From Polyangium sp. 6x1 (GTDB lineage: Bacteria > Myxococcota_A > Polyangia > Polyangiales > Polyangiaceae): 64,000 nt of DNA. The notes below the pieces were generated by a model. It made no database searches, had not been told where the DNA came from, and saw only the letters and a list, made by a program, of their open reading frames with translations. This document shows positions 8,823 to 18,245 of the stretch, one piece after another. Made by a program: the position numbers and the translations under genes. The DNA lies in contig NZ_JARZHH010000008.1 in NCBI RefSeq assembly GCF_029946515.1, forward strand, positions 124,001 through 188,000. Reading direction: 5' to 3'. How positions within the stretch are numbered: position 1 is the first letter of the stretch; each line of letters opens with the position of its first letter.

Positions 8823-9601
8823 GGCCGGCGCGCGGAGAAGAAGGCTTGCAACAAGGCAGCCGTCTCCCGCGGACGCTCGACCTGCACGTAGTGGCCCGGC
8901 CCGGGCAAGTACGCGAAGCGCGCGCCGCGGACCTTCGCGACGATCTCGCCGCGCAGCGCCGCGGGCGGGAGGAAGGGATCGTCGGTGCCGACGACGAGGA
9001 GCGGGGCCTTGATGTTCCCGAGCGCATCGGCAAACCCGCCCGTCCGCCAGACGTCGAACGAGAGCCGCACGGCCTCGGGCAGGGTGCGGGCGCCGTCGTC
9101 GAGCAACCGCTCGAGCGAGGCCGGCGAGAGCTCCTTGCAGGCGAGGCCGAGGATCGTGCGCTGCGCGTCGCGGTTGCCGCCGGCGCTCGAGAAGAGGCCG
9201 ATCGCCTCGGGGGGCAGGGGCGCGCCGCTCGCGGGCACCGGGCAGAGCAGCACCACGCCGTTCACCCGGTCCGGATGATAGGCCGCGAGCCACTGGGCGA
9301 TCTGGCCGCCCATGCTGTGCCCGACGACGGTGAACGACTTGATCCCCTCGGCGTCGGCGATCGCGAGGATATCGTCGGCATAACGCTGGATCGAGTAGCC
9401 CGCCTCGGGTTTGTCCGATTGCCCCGCGCCGCGCAGGTCGGGCACGAGGATGCGCAGGCCGTCGCGATCGAGGTGCTCGAGCAGGTCGTCGTGGACCGCG
9501 CCCGAGACCATCCACCCGTGGACGAGGAACACCACCTCGGGGCCTTCCCCGAAGCTGCGGTAAGCAATCTTGATTCCGTCGTTCGCCTGCGTGACGTGCA
9601 T
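8819..9601 (-). CDS. Alpha/beta hydrolase (possible RsbQ-like)
   Basis: A 260-aa alpha/beta-hydrolase. HGWMVSG forms the oxyanion-hole region, GHSMGG (near residue 96) carries the nucleophile Ser, the acid is in GTDDPFLP and the catalytic His in GPGHYVQ. The start at 9601 has AGGAGGGC just upstream; an in-frame start at 9655 lacks this. There is no signal peptide, so it acts in the cytoplasm. Its stop overlaps the GTG of the STAS protein gene downstream. By analogy with Bacillus RsbQ it may generate or sense a small ligand for that partner, but a plain esterase or haloperoxidase-like enzyme is equally compatible. Confidence 0.88.
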   Translation of the reverse strand: MHVTQANDGIKIAYRSFGEGPEVVFLVHGWMVSGAVHDDLLEHLDRDGLRILVPDLRGAGQSDKPEAGYSIQRYADDILAIADAEGIKSFTVVGHSMGGQIAQWLAAYHPDRVNGVVLLCPVPASGAPLPPEAIGLFSSAGGNRDAQRTILGLACKELSPASLERLLDDGARTLPEAVRLSFDVWRTGGFADALGNIKAPLLVVGTDDPFLPPAALRGEIVAKVRGARFAYLPGPGHYVQVERPRETAALLQAFFSARRP

Positions 9602-9692
9602 GGATGCCCTCCTCTGGTCGGCAGACACCTTATGCACCCCTCTTCCGCGACTCAAGCACGAATACGCGTACCTTGGCGAAGAGCCCCACCAA

Positions 9693-9709
9693 GGAGCACG
9701 TCGTGCTCC
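9693..9709 (-). terminator. Hairpin downstream of the transhydrogenase gene
   Basis: GGAGCAC and GTGCTCC pair around a 3-nt loop, 4 bp beyond the sthA stop. A second, weaker stem (CCTTGG/CCAAGG at 9671-9694) overlaps it. Neither has a T-run, so terminator function is likely but not certain. Confidence 0.4.
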
Positions 9710-9712
9710 GCG

Positions 9713-11107
9713 TCAGAACACCCGGTTCAAGCCGTTCAGCGCCGCGACGCGGTACGCCTCGGCCATCGTCGGGTAGTTGAACGTCGTGTTCACGAAATAC
9801 AGGAGGGTGTTGGCCTTGCCCTCCTGCGACATGATCGCCTGGCCGATGTGGATGATCTCGCTCGCGTTGTCGCCGAAGCAATGCACGCCGAGCAGCTCCA
9901 GCGTCTCGCGGTGGAACAGGATCTTGAGCATCCCCACGGTTCGCCCGGTGATCTGCGCGCGCGCGAGCGACTTGAACTGCGCGTGGCCGACCTCGTAGGG
10001 GATCCCCGCCTTCGTCAATTCGCGCTCCGTGCGGCCGACCGACGAGATCTCGGGCGAGGTATAGATGCCCGTCGGAATGTCCTCCACGAGCTTCGTTTCG
10101 AGCCGGCCTTCGACGAGGTGCGTCGCGGCGAAGCGGCCCTGATCATAGGCCGCGCTCGCGAGCGAGGGAAAACCCACCACGTCGCCGACCGCGTAGATGT
10201 GCGGCACGGCTGTCTGGTAGGCCTCGTTCACCTTGATGTTTCCGCGCGAATCGACGGGAATGCCGAGCGCTTCGAGCCCCATCCCATTCGAATTGCCCGT
10301 GCGCCCGTTCGCCCAGAGCAAGACGTCGGCCTTGATCTTCTTGCCGCTCTTCAGGTGCAGGACCACGCCGTCGTCCTGGCCCTCGACCTGCTCGTATTCC
10401 TCGTTGTGCCGGATCAAGCAGCCCATGTCGCGCAGGTGATACGCGAGCGCGTCCACGATCTCGTCGTCGAGGAACGACAGCAGTTTGTCGCGTGTATTGA
10501 TGAGGTTCAGCTTGACGCCGAGCATGCGGAACATGCTGCCCCACTCGCATCCGATGACGCCCGCGCCATAGACGATCATCGACTGCGGCATCTCCTCCAT
10601 CCGGAGGATCGTGTCGGAGTCGTAGATGCGCGGATGATCGAAATCGACGTCCGGCGGGTGATACGGCCGCGAGCCGCTCGCGATGATGAAAGCCTTCGCC
10701 GTGAGGATGTCGAGCGCCCCCTTCGGCTGCCCGACCTCCAGCGTGTTCGCGTCGAGGAAACGGGCGCGGCCCTCGACGACCTCGACCTTGTTCCGCTCGT
10801 AGAACGTCTGCCGCATGTCGGTCTGGCGCGCGATGACGCTGCTCGCCGTGCGGGTGAGGTCGCCGAACGAGGGCTGCGCGTCGGGGCTCGCCCGGAAACC
10901 CGGGACGTGGCGCATCTCCACGAAGCGCTGGATCGCGTGGCGAAGCGCCTTCGAGGGGATCGTGGCCGTGTGCGTGCAGGCGCCCCCGACCTCGTGGCGC
11001 ATGTCCACCACGCAGACGCTCCGGCCCTCCTTGGCGCACTTCATGGCCGCCCCTTCCCCGCCGGGGCCGCTGCCGATCACGATGACGTCAAACGATCGCG
11101 AGCTCAT
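9713..11107 (-). CDS. sthA: Si-specific NAD(P)+ transhydrogenase (soluble pyridine nucleotide transhydrogenase)
   Basis: A 464-aa flavoprotein of the pyridine nucleotide-disulfide oxidoreductase family. The FAD motif [17 protein letters not shown] is at residues 12-28. [18 protein letters not shown] near residue 41 is the SthA signature, in which the second redox Cys of lipoamide dehydrogenase is replaced by Thr; the NAD-binding [12 protein letters not shown] and the C-terminal dimer domain follow. The enzyme balances NADPH and NADH by direct hydride transfer in the cytoplasm. A promoter with TACAGT only 8 nt before the ATG suggests a leaderless transcript. The folC operon lies upstream on the same strand, 62 bp away. 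Confidence 0.95.
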   Translation of the reverse strand: MSSRSFDVIVIGSGPGGEGAAMKCAKEGRSVCVVDMRHEVGGACTHTATIPSKALRHAIQRFVEMRHVPGFRASPDAQPSFGDLTRTASSVIARQTDMRQTFYERNKVEVVEGRARFLDANTLEVGQPKGALDILTAKAFIIASGSRPYHPPDVDFDHPRIYDSDTILRMEEMPQSMIVYGAGVIGCEWGSMFRMLGVKLNLINTRDKLLSFLDDEIVDALAYHLRDMGCLIRHNEEYEQVEGQDDGVVLHLKSGKKIKADVLLWANGRTGNSNGMGLEALGIPVDSRGNIKVNEAYQTAVPHIYAVGDVVGFPSLASAAYDQGRFAATHLVEGRLETKLVEDIPTGIYTSPEISSVGRTERELTKAGIPYEVGHAQFKSLARAQITGRTVGMLKILFHRETLELLGVHCFGDNASEIIHIGQAIMSQEGKANTLLYFVNTTFNYPTMAEAYRVAALNGLNRVF

Positions 11108-11115
11108 CGGCGCGC

Positions 11116-11144
11116 ACTGTACGTCGGGCCGGCAAAACTCGCAA
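11116..11144 (-). promoter_or_regulatory. Promoter of sthA, predicted leaderless
   Basis: On the minus strand, TTGCGA (11144-11139), a 17-nt spacer and TACAGT (11121-11116) precede ATG at 11107 by 8 nt. The transcription start should fall on or next to the initiation codon. No Shine-Dalgarno sequence is present. Confidence 0.6.
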
Positions 11145-11169
11145 CGAAGCGGCCAGCCGCCGCGCGCCT

Positions 11170-12492
11170 TCAGAGCGCGACCACGGGATCACAGGCCAAA
11201 CCGAGGAGCTCGCCCCGCACCTCGCCGACGAGATAAATCGACCCCGCCGCGACGATCAGGTCGGACGGCGCCGCCATTGCGAGCGCGCGCGTGATCGCGT
11301 CCCGCGGCTCGGGCGCCGGGACACCGGAAAAACGCGCTGCGAGCTCGCTCGCCTTCACCGGCGCGCGGCCCTTCGGCTCCGCATAAACGCGCCGATCGGC
11401 GAGCGGGGCCAGCACGTCGAGCATACCCATCCACGCCTTGTCCGCGAGCGCACCGAAGACGAGCACCACCCGCTCGGGCGGAATCGCGAGGGAGCGCACG
11501 TGCTCGGCGAGCGCGGCCGCGCCGTGCGGATTGTGCGCGCAATCGAGGAGAACGACCTTACCGTCCTTGTCGATCCGTTCGAGCCGCCCCGGCCATCGCG
11601 CCGCGGCGAGGCCGCGCTCCACGAGGCCCGGCAGCGCCTTGAAAGCGGGCATCGAGCTCACCGCGGTGAGCGCCGCCGCCACCGCCGCATTGCCGATTTG
11701 ATGCGAACCGGCGACCCCGAGGTGTGTCTCGACGCACAGGCCCGGCAGCTCGATCCGCGCCCGTCCATCCGGGAGCGCCCGCGCCTCGAACACGATGACC
11801 CCGCCCGCATCCGAGGCCACCTCGCCCGGCCGCGCCACCCGGAGGATCGGCCGCGCGCCCACGTCCTTCGCCACCTCGAGCGCGGCTGCGAGCGCCTCGT
11901 CGTCGAGCGGCCCCAGCACGACCGGCACGTCCCGCCGAAACAGGCCCGCCTTGTCCCGCGCGATCGCCGCGTGCGTGTCGCCGAGCAGCGCCGTGTGGTC
12001 GAGGGCGACCGACGTGATGGCCGTTCCGAGCGGCCGTTCGAGCACGTTCGTCGCGTCGAGCCGCCCCCCGATCCCCACCTCGATCACGCCGACCTCGACG
12101 TCCGCCGCGTCGAACGCGACGAACGCCGCGAGCGTCATCGCCTCGAAAAACGTGACCCCCTCGGGCGCAACCGCGATCACTCGTTCGAGCGCGTCCGCGA
12201 GCTCGTCGTCGGAGATCGGCGCGCCGTTTACCCGGATCCGCTCGGCGAACCGGCAGAGGTGCGGCGAGGTGTAGAGCCCGGTCCGGAAGCCCGCCTCCCG
12301 CGCGATGGACTCCAGCATCGCGCTCGTCGAGCCCTTCCCGTTCGTCCCGGTGACGTGGAAAAACTGCCGCTTTTTCTCGGGGTTTCCCAGCGCCGCGAGC
12401 GCCGCGTGCATGCGGTCGAGCCCGAGCGACATGCCCCGGCCCGCGCGCCGCATGAGGTCGTCGACGAGAGGGATCAGGCGCGCAGATGTCAT
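11170..12492 (-). CDS. folC: Bifunctional folylpolyglutamate synthase/dihydrofolate synthase
   Basis: A 440-aa Mur-ligase-family enzyme. The P-loop [14 protein letters not shown] is near residue 46, followed by GLYTSPHL and the FEAMTLAAF segment typical of Fol[11 protein letters not shown] and DHTALLGDT follow, with DCAHNPHGA in the C-terminal domain. It adds glutamate to dihydropteroate and folates, using ATP, in the cytoplasm. It is the fourth gene of a tight minus-strand run (scoA-scoB-accD-folC) and starts 10 bp after the accD stop. The accD-folC adjacency is widespread in bacteria, which supports both calls. Confidence 0.95.
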   Translation of the reverse strand: MTSARLIPLVDDLMRRAGRGMSLGLDRMHAALAALGNPEKKRQFFHVTGTNGKGSTSAMLESIAREAGFRTGLYTSPHLCRFAERIRVNGAPISDDELADALERVIAVAPEGVTFFEAMTLAAFVAFDAADVEVGVIEVGIGGRLDATNVLERPLGTAITSVALDHTALLGDTHAAIARDKAGLFRRDVPVVLGPLDDEALAAALEVAKDVGARPILRVARPGEVASDAGGVIVFEARALPDGRARIELPGLCVETHLGVAGSHQIGNAAVAAALTAVSSMPAFKALPGLVERGLAAARWPGRLERIDKDGKVVLLDCAHNPHGAAALAEHVRSLAIPPERVVLVFGALADKAWMGMLDVLAPLADRRVYAEPKGRAPVKASELAARFSGVPAPEPRDAITRALAMAAPSDLIVAAGSIYLVGEVRGELLGLACDPVVAL

Positions 12493-12502
12493 CCGATCAG
12501 CG

Positions 12503-13366
12503 TCAGCGTGGGGTCCGAGCGGCGCGGCCGTCCTGCAGATGATCGAGCAACACGCCGATCGTCTGCTTCATCTCGAGGCGTGAGACGATCGCGTCGATCA
12601 TGCCGTGCTCCAGCAAGAACTCCGCCCGCTGGAAGCCGGGCGGCAAGGTCTGCCGGATCGTGTTTTCGATGACGCGCGGCCCCGCGAAGCCGATGAGGGC
12701 CTTCGGCTCGGCGATGTTGACGTCGCCGAGGAACGCAAAGCTCGCGGCCACGCCGCCCGTCGTCGGGTGCAGGAGAACCGAGACGAAGGGCAAACGGCGC
12801 TGCCGGAAGCGCTCGAGCGCCGCCACGCTCTTCGCCATCTGCATGAGCGAGAGGATGCCCTCCTGCATGCGCGCGCCGCCCGAGGCCGAGAGCAGCACCA
12901 CGGGCAGCTCCTCCTCGGCCGCGCGCTCGAAGAGGCGCGTGATCTTCTCGCCCACGACCGAGCCCATGCTGCCGCCCATGAACGCGAAGACGAACGCGCC
13001 GTACCCGATCGGCCGGCCGCCGAGGCTCGCCTTGCCGATCTCGATGCCCTCGCGCGCGCCGGTCTTCTTCTGCGCGGCCGAGACGCGTTCCTTGTAGGTC
13101 CGGCCGTCGCTGAAGCGGAGCGGGTCGTCGGGCACGAGGTGCTCGTCCCATGCTTCGAGTCCGCCGTCGTCGCAGAGCAGCGCGCGCCAGCCGGCCGCGG
13201 CGAGCTTGTGGTGGTGTCCGCAGCGCGGGCAAACCTCGAAGCTCGCGGCGAGATCGTCGGCCGTGATGGTCTCGCCGCAGCCCTCGCAGCGCCGGAACAC
13301 ACCCGCGCCGATCGAACGCTTTTCCCCTGCCCCTGCGCTGGGCGGTGTTTTGTCTGGCCAGCTCAT
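12503..13366 (-). CDS. accD: Acetyl-CoA carboxylase carboxyltransferase subunit beta
   Basis: A 287-aa protein with the four-Cys zinc ribbon of AccD (CEGC and CPRC, near residues 27-50) followed by the crotonase-like carboxyltransferase core: FAFMGGSMGSVVGEKI, LLSASGGARMQEGILSLMQM, HPTTGGVAASFAFLGD and IGFAGPRVIENTI. With AccA it transfers the carboxyl group from biotin to acetyl-CoA in fatty-acid synthesis. The start at 13366 is chosen by family length; the frame is open ten codons further. It lies 10 bp from both neighbours in the operon with scoAB and folC. Confidence 0.95.
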   Translation of the reverse strand: MSWPDKTPPSAGAGEKRSIGAGVFRRCEGCGETITADDLAASFEVCPRCGHHHKLAAAGWRALLCDDGGLEAWDEHLVPDDPLRFSDGRTYKERVSAAQKKTGAREGIEIGKASLGGRPIGYGAFVFAFMGGSMGSVVGEKITRLFERAAEEELPVVLLSASGGARMQEGILSLMQMAKSVAALERFRQRRLPFVSVLLHPTTGGVAASFAFLGDVNIAEPKALIGFAGPRVIENTIRQTLPPGFQRAEFLLEHGMIDAIVSRLEMKQTIGVLLDHLQDGRAARTPR

Positions 13367-13376
13367 TGCGACGCCG

Positions 13377-14054
13377 CTACGCCCCCAAACCCCCACCGTC
13401 GAGCTCGATTTCCTTCACGTCGTGCGGAACCTTGAGGGTCGGCTCCGTCTTCTCCTGCACTTCACGCGCGGAAATCCCCGGCGCGAGTTCGCGCAGGACG
13501 AGCCCGTCGGGCGTCACGTCGATGACCGCGAGATCCGTGATGATCCGGTGCACCACGCCCCGCCCCGTGAGCGGCAGGCCGCACTGGCGCAGGATCTTGG
13601 GCGACCCGTTCTTCGCGGCGTGGTCCATGATCACGACGACGCGCCTGGCCGAGACGACGAGATCCATCGCGCCGCCCATGCCCTTCACCATCTTGCCCGG
13701 GATCATCCAGTTCGCGAGGTCGCCCTTCTCGGAGACCTCCATCGCGCCGAGGATCGCGAGGTCGATGTGGCCGCCGCGGATCATGGCGAAGCTCTCCGCG
13801 CTGGAGAACGTCGCGGAGCCGGGCATCATCGTGACCGTCTCCTTGCCCGCGTTGATGAGGTCCGGGTCCTCCTTGCCGGCCACCGGGTAGGGGCCGATGC
13901 CGAGCAGGCCATTTTCGCTCTGAAGCACGACGTCCATCCCTTTCGGGATGAAGTTCGCGACCAGGGTCGGCATGCCGATGCCGAGGTTCACGTAGAAGCC
14001 GTCACGGAGCTCTCCGGCCGCGCGGCGTGCGATCTGCTCTCGCGAAAGGCTCAT
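13377..14054 (-). CDS. scoB: 3-oxoacid CoA-transferase subunit B
   Basis: A 225-aa beta subunit of succinyl-CoA:3-ketoacid CoA-transferase. [17 protein letters not shown] and the active-site glutamate in [14 protein letters not shown] (near residue 47) are diagnostic. [23 protein letters not shown] and [18 protein letters not shown] follow in the usual order. With subunit A, encoded 4 bp upstream, it moves CoA between succinyl-CoA and acetoacetate (or a related acid), serving ketone-body or butyrate use. It shares an operon with accD and folC, an uncommon combination that links acetoacetate activation with fatty-acid synthesis. Confidence 0.93.
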   Translation of the reverse strand: MSLSREQIARRAAGELRDGFYVNLGIGMPTLVANFIPKGMDVVLQSENGLLGIGPYPVAGKEDPDLINAGKETVTMMPGSATFSSAESFAMIRGGHIDLAILGAMEVSEKGDLANWMIPGKMVKGMGGAMDLVVSARRVVVIMDHAAKNGSPKILRQCGLPLTGRGVVHRIITDLAVIDVTPDGLVLRELAPGISAREVQEKTEPTLKVPHDVKEIELDGGGLGA

Positions 14055-14058
14055 CTTC

Positions 14059-14820
14059 CTACTTCGCTCCCTCGGGCTTCTGGACGGTCCTGCGCTCGAT
14101 GCGTTTTTCGTACTTCGCGCCGACCACGACGCGGTGCACGTAGAGGCCGGGCGTGTGGATCGTGTCCGGATCGAGCGTGCCGACCTCCACGAGCTCCTCG
14201 ACCTCGGCGATCGTCACCTTGGCGGCCGTCGCCATCATCGGGTTGAAGTTCATCGCCGTCTTGCGGTAGACGAGGTTTCCGTACCGGTCGCCCTTCCAGG
14301 CCTTCACGATCGCGAAGTCGCCCTGGATCGCAGGCTCGAGCACGTAATCCCGACCATTGAAGGAACGGATCTCCTTCTTCTCGGAGTACTTCTTCACCGA
14401 GCCGTCGGGGTTGTAGAGGACCGGCAGGCCGCCCTCGCTGATGGCCGTGTGCGCGCCCGTCGGCGTGTAGAACGCGGGAATGCCCGCGCCGCCGGCCCGG
14501 ATGCGCTCGGCGAGCGTGCCTTGCGGCGTGAGCTCGACCTCGAGCTCGCCCGAGAGGTACTGCCGCTCGAACTCCTTGTTTTCGCCGACGTAGGACGAAA
14601 TCATCTTCCGGATTTGCTTGTTCCGGAGGAGCACGCCGAGACCAAAATCGTCGACGCCGCAGTTGTTCGAGACGACGACGAGGTCCTTCGTGCCGAGCTC
14701 GCGCAGCGCGGCGATGCAGTTCTCGGGGATGCCGCAGAGGCCGAAGCCGCCCGCGAGGATCGTCGCGCCGTCGGGGATGTCCCGGCACGCGTCGAGGGCG
14801 CTCTGGTACACCTTGTTCAT
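14059..14820 (-). CDS. scoA: 3-oxoacid CoA-transferase subunit A
   Basis: A 253-aa alpha subunit. [23 protein letters not shown] at residues 18-40 holds the Gly-rich CoA-binding segment, with [16 protein letters not shown] and [22 protein letters not shown] behind it. It pairs with ScoB (stop 14059, next start 14054). The start at 14820 is chosen by family length and homologous N-terminus ([12 protein letters not shown]); the frame is open to 14883, but that would collide with the divergent endopeptidase promoter. It is the first gene of the scoA-scoB-accD-folC run. Confidence 0.93.
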   Translation of the reverse strand: MNKVYQSALDACRDIPDGATILAGGFGLCGIPENCIAALRELGTKDLVVVSNNCGVDDFGLGVLLRNKQIRKMISSYVGENKEFERQYLSGELEVELTPQGTLAERIRAGGAGIPAFYTPTGAHTAISEGGLPVLYNPDGSVKKYSEKKEIRSFNGRDYVLEPAIQGDFAIVKAWKGDRYGNLVYRKTAMNFNPMMATAAKVTIAEVEELVEVGTLDPDTIHTPGLYVHRVVVGAKYEKRIERRTVQKPEGAK

Positions 14821-14912
14821 ACGGCCGGGAGTGCTACCAGAGCCGCGCCCGGGTGGCCAGCGGGATCCCTCGAACTTGGCCACGCCTTTCGCCGAAGGTT
14901 ATTCCCAGGGCC

Positions 14913-16145
14913 GTGCGTAGCCCCTTCCGCTCCCTCGCCGCCGCGCTCGCGATTGCGCTCTGCGGCACGCCCACGACGCCCGCCGAAGCCGCGCCGCCCG
15001 CGCCCGCCGCCCCCCAGGCCGCACGCACGGCAGCGCACAAACCCCAGGGGGCTTCGCGTCGCGCCAGGACCGAGCCCGCGGCCACGGCACGCCCGGGACG
15101 GGTGGGCAAGGTCGCGGCCCCGGAGAAGAAGCCCGAGCCGCCGCCGCGCGCCGATTCCGTCGGCCCGCCCAACGACGGCCGCCTCGAAGGGGGCATTCGG
15201 CTCGATACGACGAACAAGCCTTATCTGCGCGTCGTCCCGGCCTACAATTACAAGGACGCGGACACCCGCTGGGGCCTGCCCGCCCTCGTCCGCTCGATCG
15301 ATCGCGCGGCGAAGGCCGTGCACAAGAAGCATCCGGGCGCCGTCCTCGGCGTCGGGGACCTCTCGCGCAAGAACGGCGGCGAGCTCGCGCACCACCACTC
15401 CCACGAGAGCGGCCGCGACGCGGATCTCGGGTTTTACCTGGTGAATGAAAAGGGACAGCCCGTGCTGCGCTCCTCGTTCGTGAAGGTCGACGAGAAGCTC
15501 ACGGCCCCGAGCGTGCCGGGCAGCCGCTTCGACGTCGCGCGAAATTGGCTCTTCTTGCAGAACCTCTTGCTCGATCGCGAGGCGCGCGTGAGCCACATCT
15601 TCGTGGCCGAGCCGCTCAAGCACGCGCTGCTCACCCACGCCCGTTCGCGCGGCGTCGCGCGCGCCCTCTACGTGCGGGCCGCGCAGGTCATGATGCAGCC
15701 GACGGGGGGTTTGCCCCACGACGACCATTTCCACGTGCGTATCTCGTGCCCGCCGTCGATGACGAAGAGCTGCGTCGAGATCGCGAAGAACGCGCCGAGC
15801 AAGGCGCGGCTCAAGATGGCGAAGAAGGGCCGTCGCGGCGTGAAGACCCCGGAGCGCCGCGCGGCGCCCGCGGCCGCCGCCCCGGCCCCGCGCCGCACGG
15901 CCGAGGCCCGCATCGAGAATGGCGAGCGCTCGGGTGGCATTTATCTCTCCCGCGCCACGAAAGCGACGACGGGCCCGGACGTCCCGGTCTCGTTGTGGGC
16001 GCTCGCGGGCGCCTCGATCGGCCGCGGCGACGCGGCGCGGGCCGAGGCGACGAAGACGGACGACGGGCGTGACGAGGCCGCATCCGACACGGCCGACGTG
16101 AAGGACGCCGTCGACGAGGAAGGCGCGCCGCGCATCACGCGGTGA
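14913..16145 (+). CDS. Penicillin-insensitive murein endopeptidase-like protein (M74/MepA)
   Basis: A 410-aa exported protein. GTG at 14913 gives a clean signal peptide (RSPFRSLAAALAIALCGT, cleavage near AEA-A); TTATTC lies 8 nt before it. After a Pro/Ala-rich linker, the catalytic domain (about residues 75-270) carries HHHSHESGRDADLGFYL and GLPHDDHFHVRIS, matching the zinc-ligand motifs of MepA-type peptidases that cleave D-Ala-meso-DAP cross-links. The last 130 residues are a charged Ala/Arg-rich tail absent from E. coli MepA. It is divergent from scoA and followed 23 bp later by a lipoprotein gene, probably in one operon. The MepA assignment rests on motifs; specificity is inferred. Confidence 0.85.
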   Translation: MRSPFRSLAAALAIALCGTPTTPAEAAPPAPAAPQAARTAAHKPQGASRRARTEPAATARPGRVGKVAAPEKKPEPPPRADSVGPPNDGRLEGGIRLDTTNKPYLRVVPAYNYKDADTRWGLPALVRSIDRAAKAVHKKHPGAVLGVGDLSRKNGGELAHHHSHESGRDADLGFYLVNEKGQPVLRSSFVKVDEKLTAPSVPGSRFDVARNWLFLQNLLLDREARVSHIFVAEPLKHALLTHARSRGVARALYVRAAQVMMQPTGGLPHDDHFHVRISCPPSMTKSCVEIAKNAPSKARLKMAKKGRRGVKTPERRAAPAAAAPAPRRTAEARIENGERSGGIYLSRATKATTGPDVPVSLWALAGASIGRGDAARAEATKTDDGRDEAASDTADVKDAVDEEGAPRITR

Positions 16146-16168
16146 CCGCGCGCCGAGGAGCTTCTTTC

Positions 16169-16705
16169 ATGCGACAAGGTATTTTCCTGGCCGCGGCGCT
16201 GGGCGCGTTCGCCCTCGCGACCGCGTGTTCGAGCCCCGACGTGCAGCAGGGCGCCGGCGGCAACGGCGGCAACGGCGGCAATGGCGGCAATGGCGGCGGC
16301 GGGCCGGCCATGAGCCTGCTCGCCGCGGGCGTCGTGAGCAACGATTGCGCGCCGAACGACGGCCCCTGGCTCGTGTTCACGCTGGGAACGGCGTCGACGT
16401 GTGGCGAGACGGCGGGCTCCGAGCCCCAGCTTCACTTCGCGGTCTACCCTGGCACCACGTCCATGCTCACGCCGGGGCAATCGTGGACGTTCAACGGCGC
16501 CATGCCCACGAACGAGGTGCAGGCCTGGTGGTTCGCGGATGGCGTCGGCGGCAATACCGACGTGCCGAAGAGCGCCTCGGTCGAGGTCGTCACGGTCGGC
16601 GCGGACAAGGCCCATGTCAAATATGGGTTCGTCACGCCAAACGGAACCCATTATACCGGCCAGATGGACGTCTCGATCTGCACCACGATCCCCATGTGTG
16701 GATGA
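16169..16705 (+). CDS. Lipoprotein with Gly-Asn repeat linker
   Basis: A 178-aa putative lipoprotein. The start at 16169 follows GAGGAG, and the lipobox LATAC ends a signal peptide at about Cys20. A GGN repeat linker (five or more units) follows. The folded part has many Thr/Val/Ser strands and four Cys residues (NDCAPND, TCGETAG, ICTTIPMCG), suggesting a beta-sandwich with disulfides on the outer membrane. No family recognised. It sits 23 bp behind the murein endopeptidase gene. Confidence 0.8.
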   Translation: MRQGIFLAAALGAFALATACSSPDVQQGAGGNGGNGGNGGNGGGGPAMSLLAAGVVSNDCAPNDGPWLVFTLGTASTCGETAGSEPQLHFAVYPGTTSMLTPGQSWTFNGAMPTNEVQAWWFADGVGGNTDVPKSASVEVVTVGADKAHVKYGFVTPNGTHYTGQMDVSICTTIPMCG

Positions 16706-16786
16706 GCGCGGCGAGAGCGCGCGAAACAACAAAAGCGCCCGTTCGTTCACGCTCCCACGTTTCGCCCAAGACCTGGAAAAGGCCTG

Positions 16787-16816
16787 TTGCACCGAACAGG
16801 CGGTCGCTGGTAGGTT
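16787..16816 (+). promoter_or_regulatory. Promoter, predicted leaderless, with overlapping inverted repeat
   Basis: TTGCAC (16787-16792), an 18-nt spacer and TAGGTT (16811-16816) precede ATG 16825 by 8 nt. The -35 lies inside an inverted repeat, CCTGTT and AACAGG (16783-16800), which could be an operator or the terminator of the lipoprotein gene upstream. Confidence 0.45.
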
Positions 16817-16824
16817 GACCGGTC

Positions 16825-17376
16825 ATGTCGCCGGGTCGACTCAGCCCCTTTCCCAAGCGCAAGAGCAGCACGAAGATGCGTGCCCAGAGGTCGGGCTCGA
16901 TCGCGCCGCCGCGCGCGAGCGTCCCGCCGCCGATGCTGGATCCGGCGAGCGAGCTGTCGGCCCTGCTCGGCGAGCTTTCCCCGCACGGCGTGGCCGCGCT
17001 CCTCGCCCACGCGCGCAAGCTGCGGGACGACGAGCGACGCCGCGGCGCGTCTCCGCCCCTCATCGTGCTCTCGCCGCGTGATTTCGCGGCCCGCGTGGTG
17101 CAAGCGGCGAACGACTTCTTCGTGGGTCGGGACGACGGCAAGGTGTTCATCGCCGCGCTCTTCCGATCGCTCGAGGAGCGCGGCGAGACGTCCGGGCTCG
17201 GGCTCGCCGAGTTCAAGAACCGGCTGCTCATGGCGCACCAGGCGGGCCTGCTCGTGCTGAGCCGTATCGAGCCGCACGAGCGCGCCGACGCCGCGACCGT
17301 CACCACCTCCGAGATTCGCCACCTCGGCGCCACGTTCCACCTCGTGCTCGTGCGTCGCCCCAGCCGGAAGGATTGA
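16825..17376 (+). CDS. Hypothetical protein
   Basis: A 183-aa protein of unknown function. The first 35 residues are basic and Pro-rich, probably disordered. The remaining part is a compact alpha/beta-looking domain (LSALLGELSPHGVAALLAHA, LIVLSPRDFAARVVQAANDFF, HQAGLLVLSRIEPHERAD). It has no signal peptide and no membrane span. It starts at a leaderless-type promoter and ends 17 bp before the next gene. The GLAEFKNRLLMAHQAGLLVLSR segment looks like a winged-helix recognition unit, but this is only an impression. Confidence 0.7.
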   Translation: MSPGRLSPFPKRKSSTKMRAQRSGSIAPPRASVPPPMLDPASELSALLGELSPHGVAALLAHARKLRDDERRRGASPPLIVLSPRDFAARVVQAANDFFVGRDDGKVFIAALFRSLEERGETSGLGLAEFKNRLLMAHQAGLLVLSRIEPHERADAATVTTSEIRHLGATFHLVLVRRPSRKD

Positions 17377-17393
17377 GGTAGACTCGGACGGCA

Positions 17394-18086
17394 ATGGCGC
17401 GTCCCGTTGCCGAAAACAGCCCCGCTCCGCCGCCCGCCGCGCGCGCCGCGGCGCTCTTCGTGATCGGCGCGGTCGTCCTGTCCCTCCTGCTGATGGGCGC
17501 GGCCATGGCGCTCTATCCCGGCGGCACGTGGCTCGATCGCGCCTCCCCCGAGCACGACTTTTTCCGTAATTTCTTCTGCGACCTGACGGCCGAGCGCGCC
17601 CTCAATGGGCAGACGAACCCGGGCGCCGCGTTCGCCAAGGCCGGGATGATCCTCCTGTCCGCCGCCACGCTGCCGTTCTGGTTCCTCGTCACGCGGCTCT
17701 TTCCGGAGCGCGCGCGGCTCGCGGCCTTCGTGCGCTGGCTCGGGCTCGCCTCCGCGCTCGCGGCGATTGCGGTGCCGCTCGCGCCCTCGCAGCGTTATGG
17801 CTTGCTCCACCCGCTGCTCATCTTCGTCGCGGGCGTGCCGGGCCTCGTCGCGGGCGGCCTCGCCACGTTCGGGCTCTTCGCGACGAAACGTGCCGCCCGC
17901 GCGCCGGCGCGCCTCGCGGGCCTCACGGCGGGCCTCGCGGCGCTCGACGGCGCGCTGTATGCGGCGCACGTGGCGTCGGGCGTGGAGATCACCTCGGCGC
18001 TGCTCCCCACGCTGCAAAAGCTCGCCGCGCTCGCGCTCGTCGCGTGGATGGCCGCAGCGGCCGCGCACGCCGGTCTTCGCGATTAA
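17394..18086 (+). CDS. Polytopic membrane protein (DUF998-like)
   Basis: A 230-aa protein with about six hydrophobic segments (near residues 20-42, 75-97, 110-128, 138-160, 172-190, 200-222). The FFRNFFCDLT motif after the first span and the overall layout resemble the DUF998 family of unknown function. TAGACT lies 9 nt before the ATG, so the message may start at the gene. It converges on the lipoprotein gene ending at 18246, across a 159-bp gap in which I see no clear terminator. Confidence 0.75.
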   Translation: MARPVAENSPAPPPAARAAALFVIGAVVLSLLLMGAAMALYPGGTWLDRASPEHDFFRNFFCDLTAERALNGQTNPGAAFAKAGMILLSAATLPFWFLVTRLFPERARLAAFVRWLGLASALAAIAVPLAPSQRYGLLHPLLIFVAGVPGLVAGGLATFGLFATKRAARAPARLAGLTAGLAALDGALYAAHVASGVEITSALLPTLQKLAALALVAWMAAAAAHAGLRD

Positions 18087-18245
18087 GGTACTCCCCAGCC
18101 CGTCGACGCCGTCCACAGGACAAACCAATCCTGCAGGTCGAGATCGATCACGAGCGCGCTCGCCGATGCCGCACGCGCAGATTCGTCTCCATGCGGGGCA
18201 TCCTACCGGGAGGAGGCGCGCCTTGTCACGGCGCACGAAGGCCGG

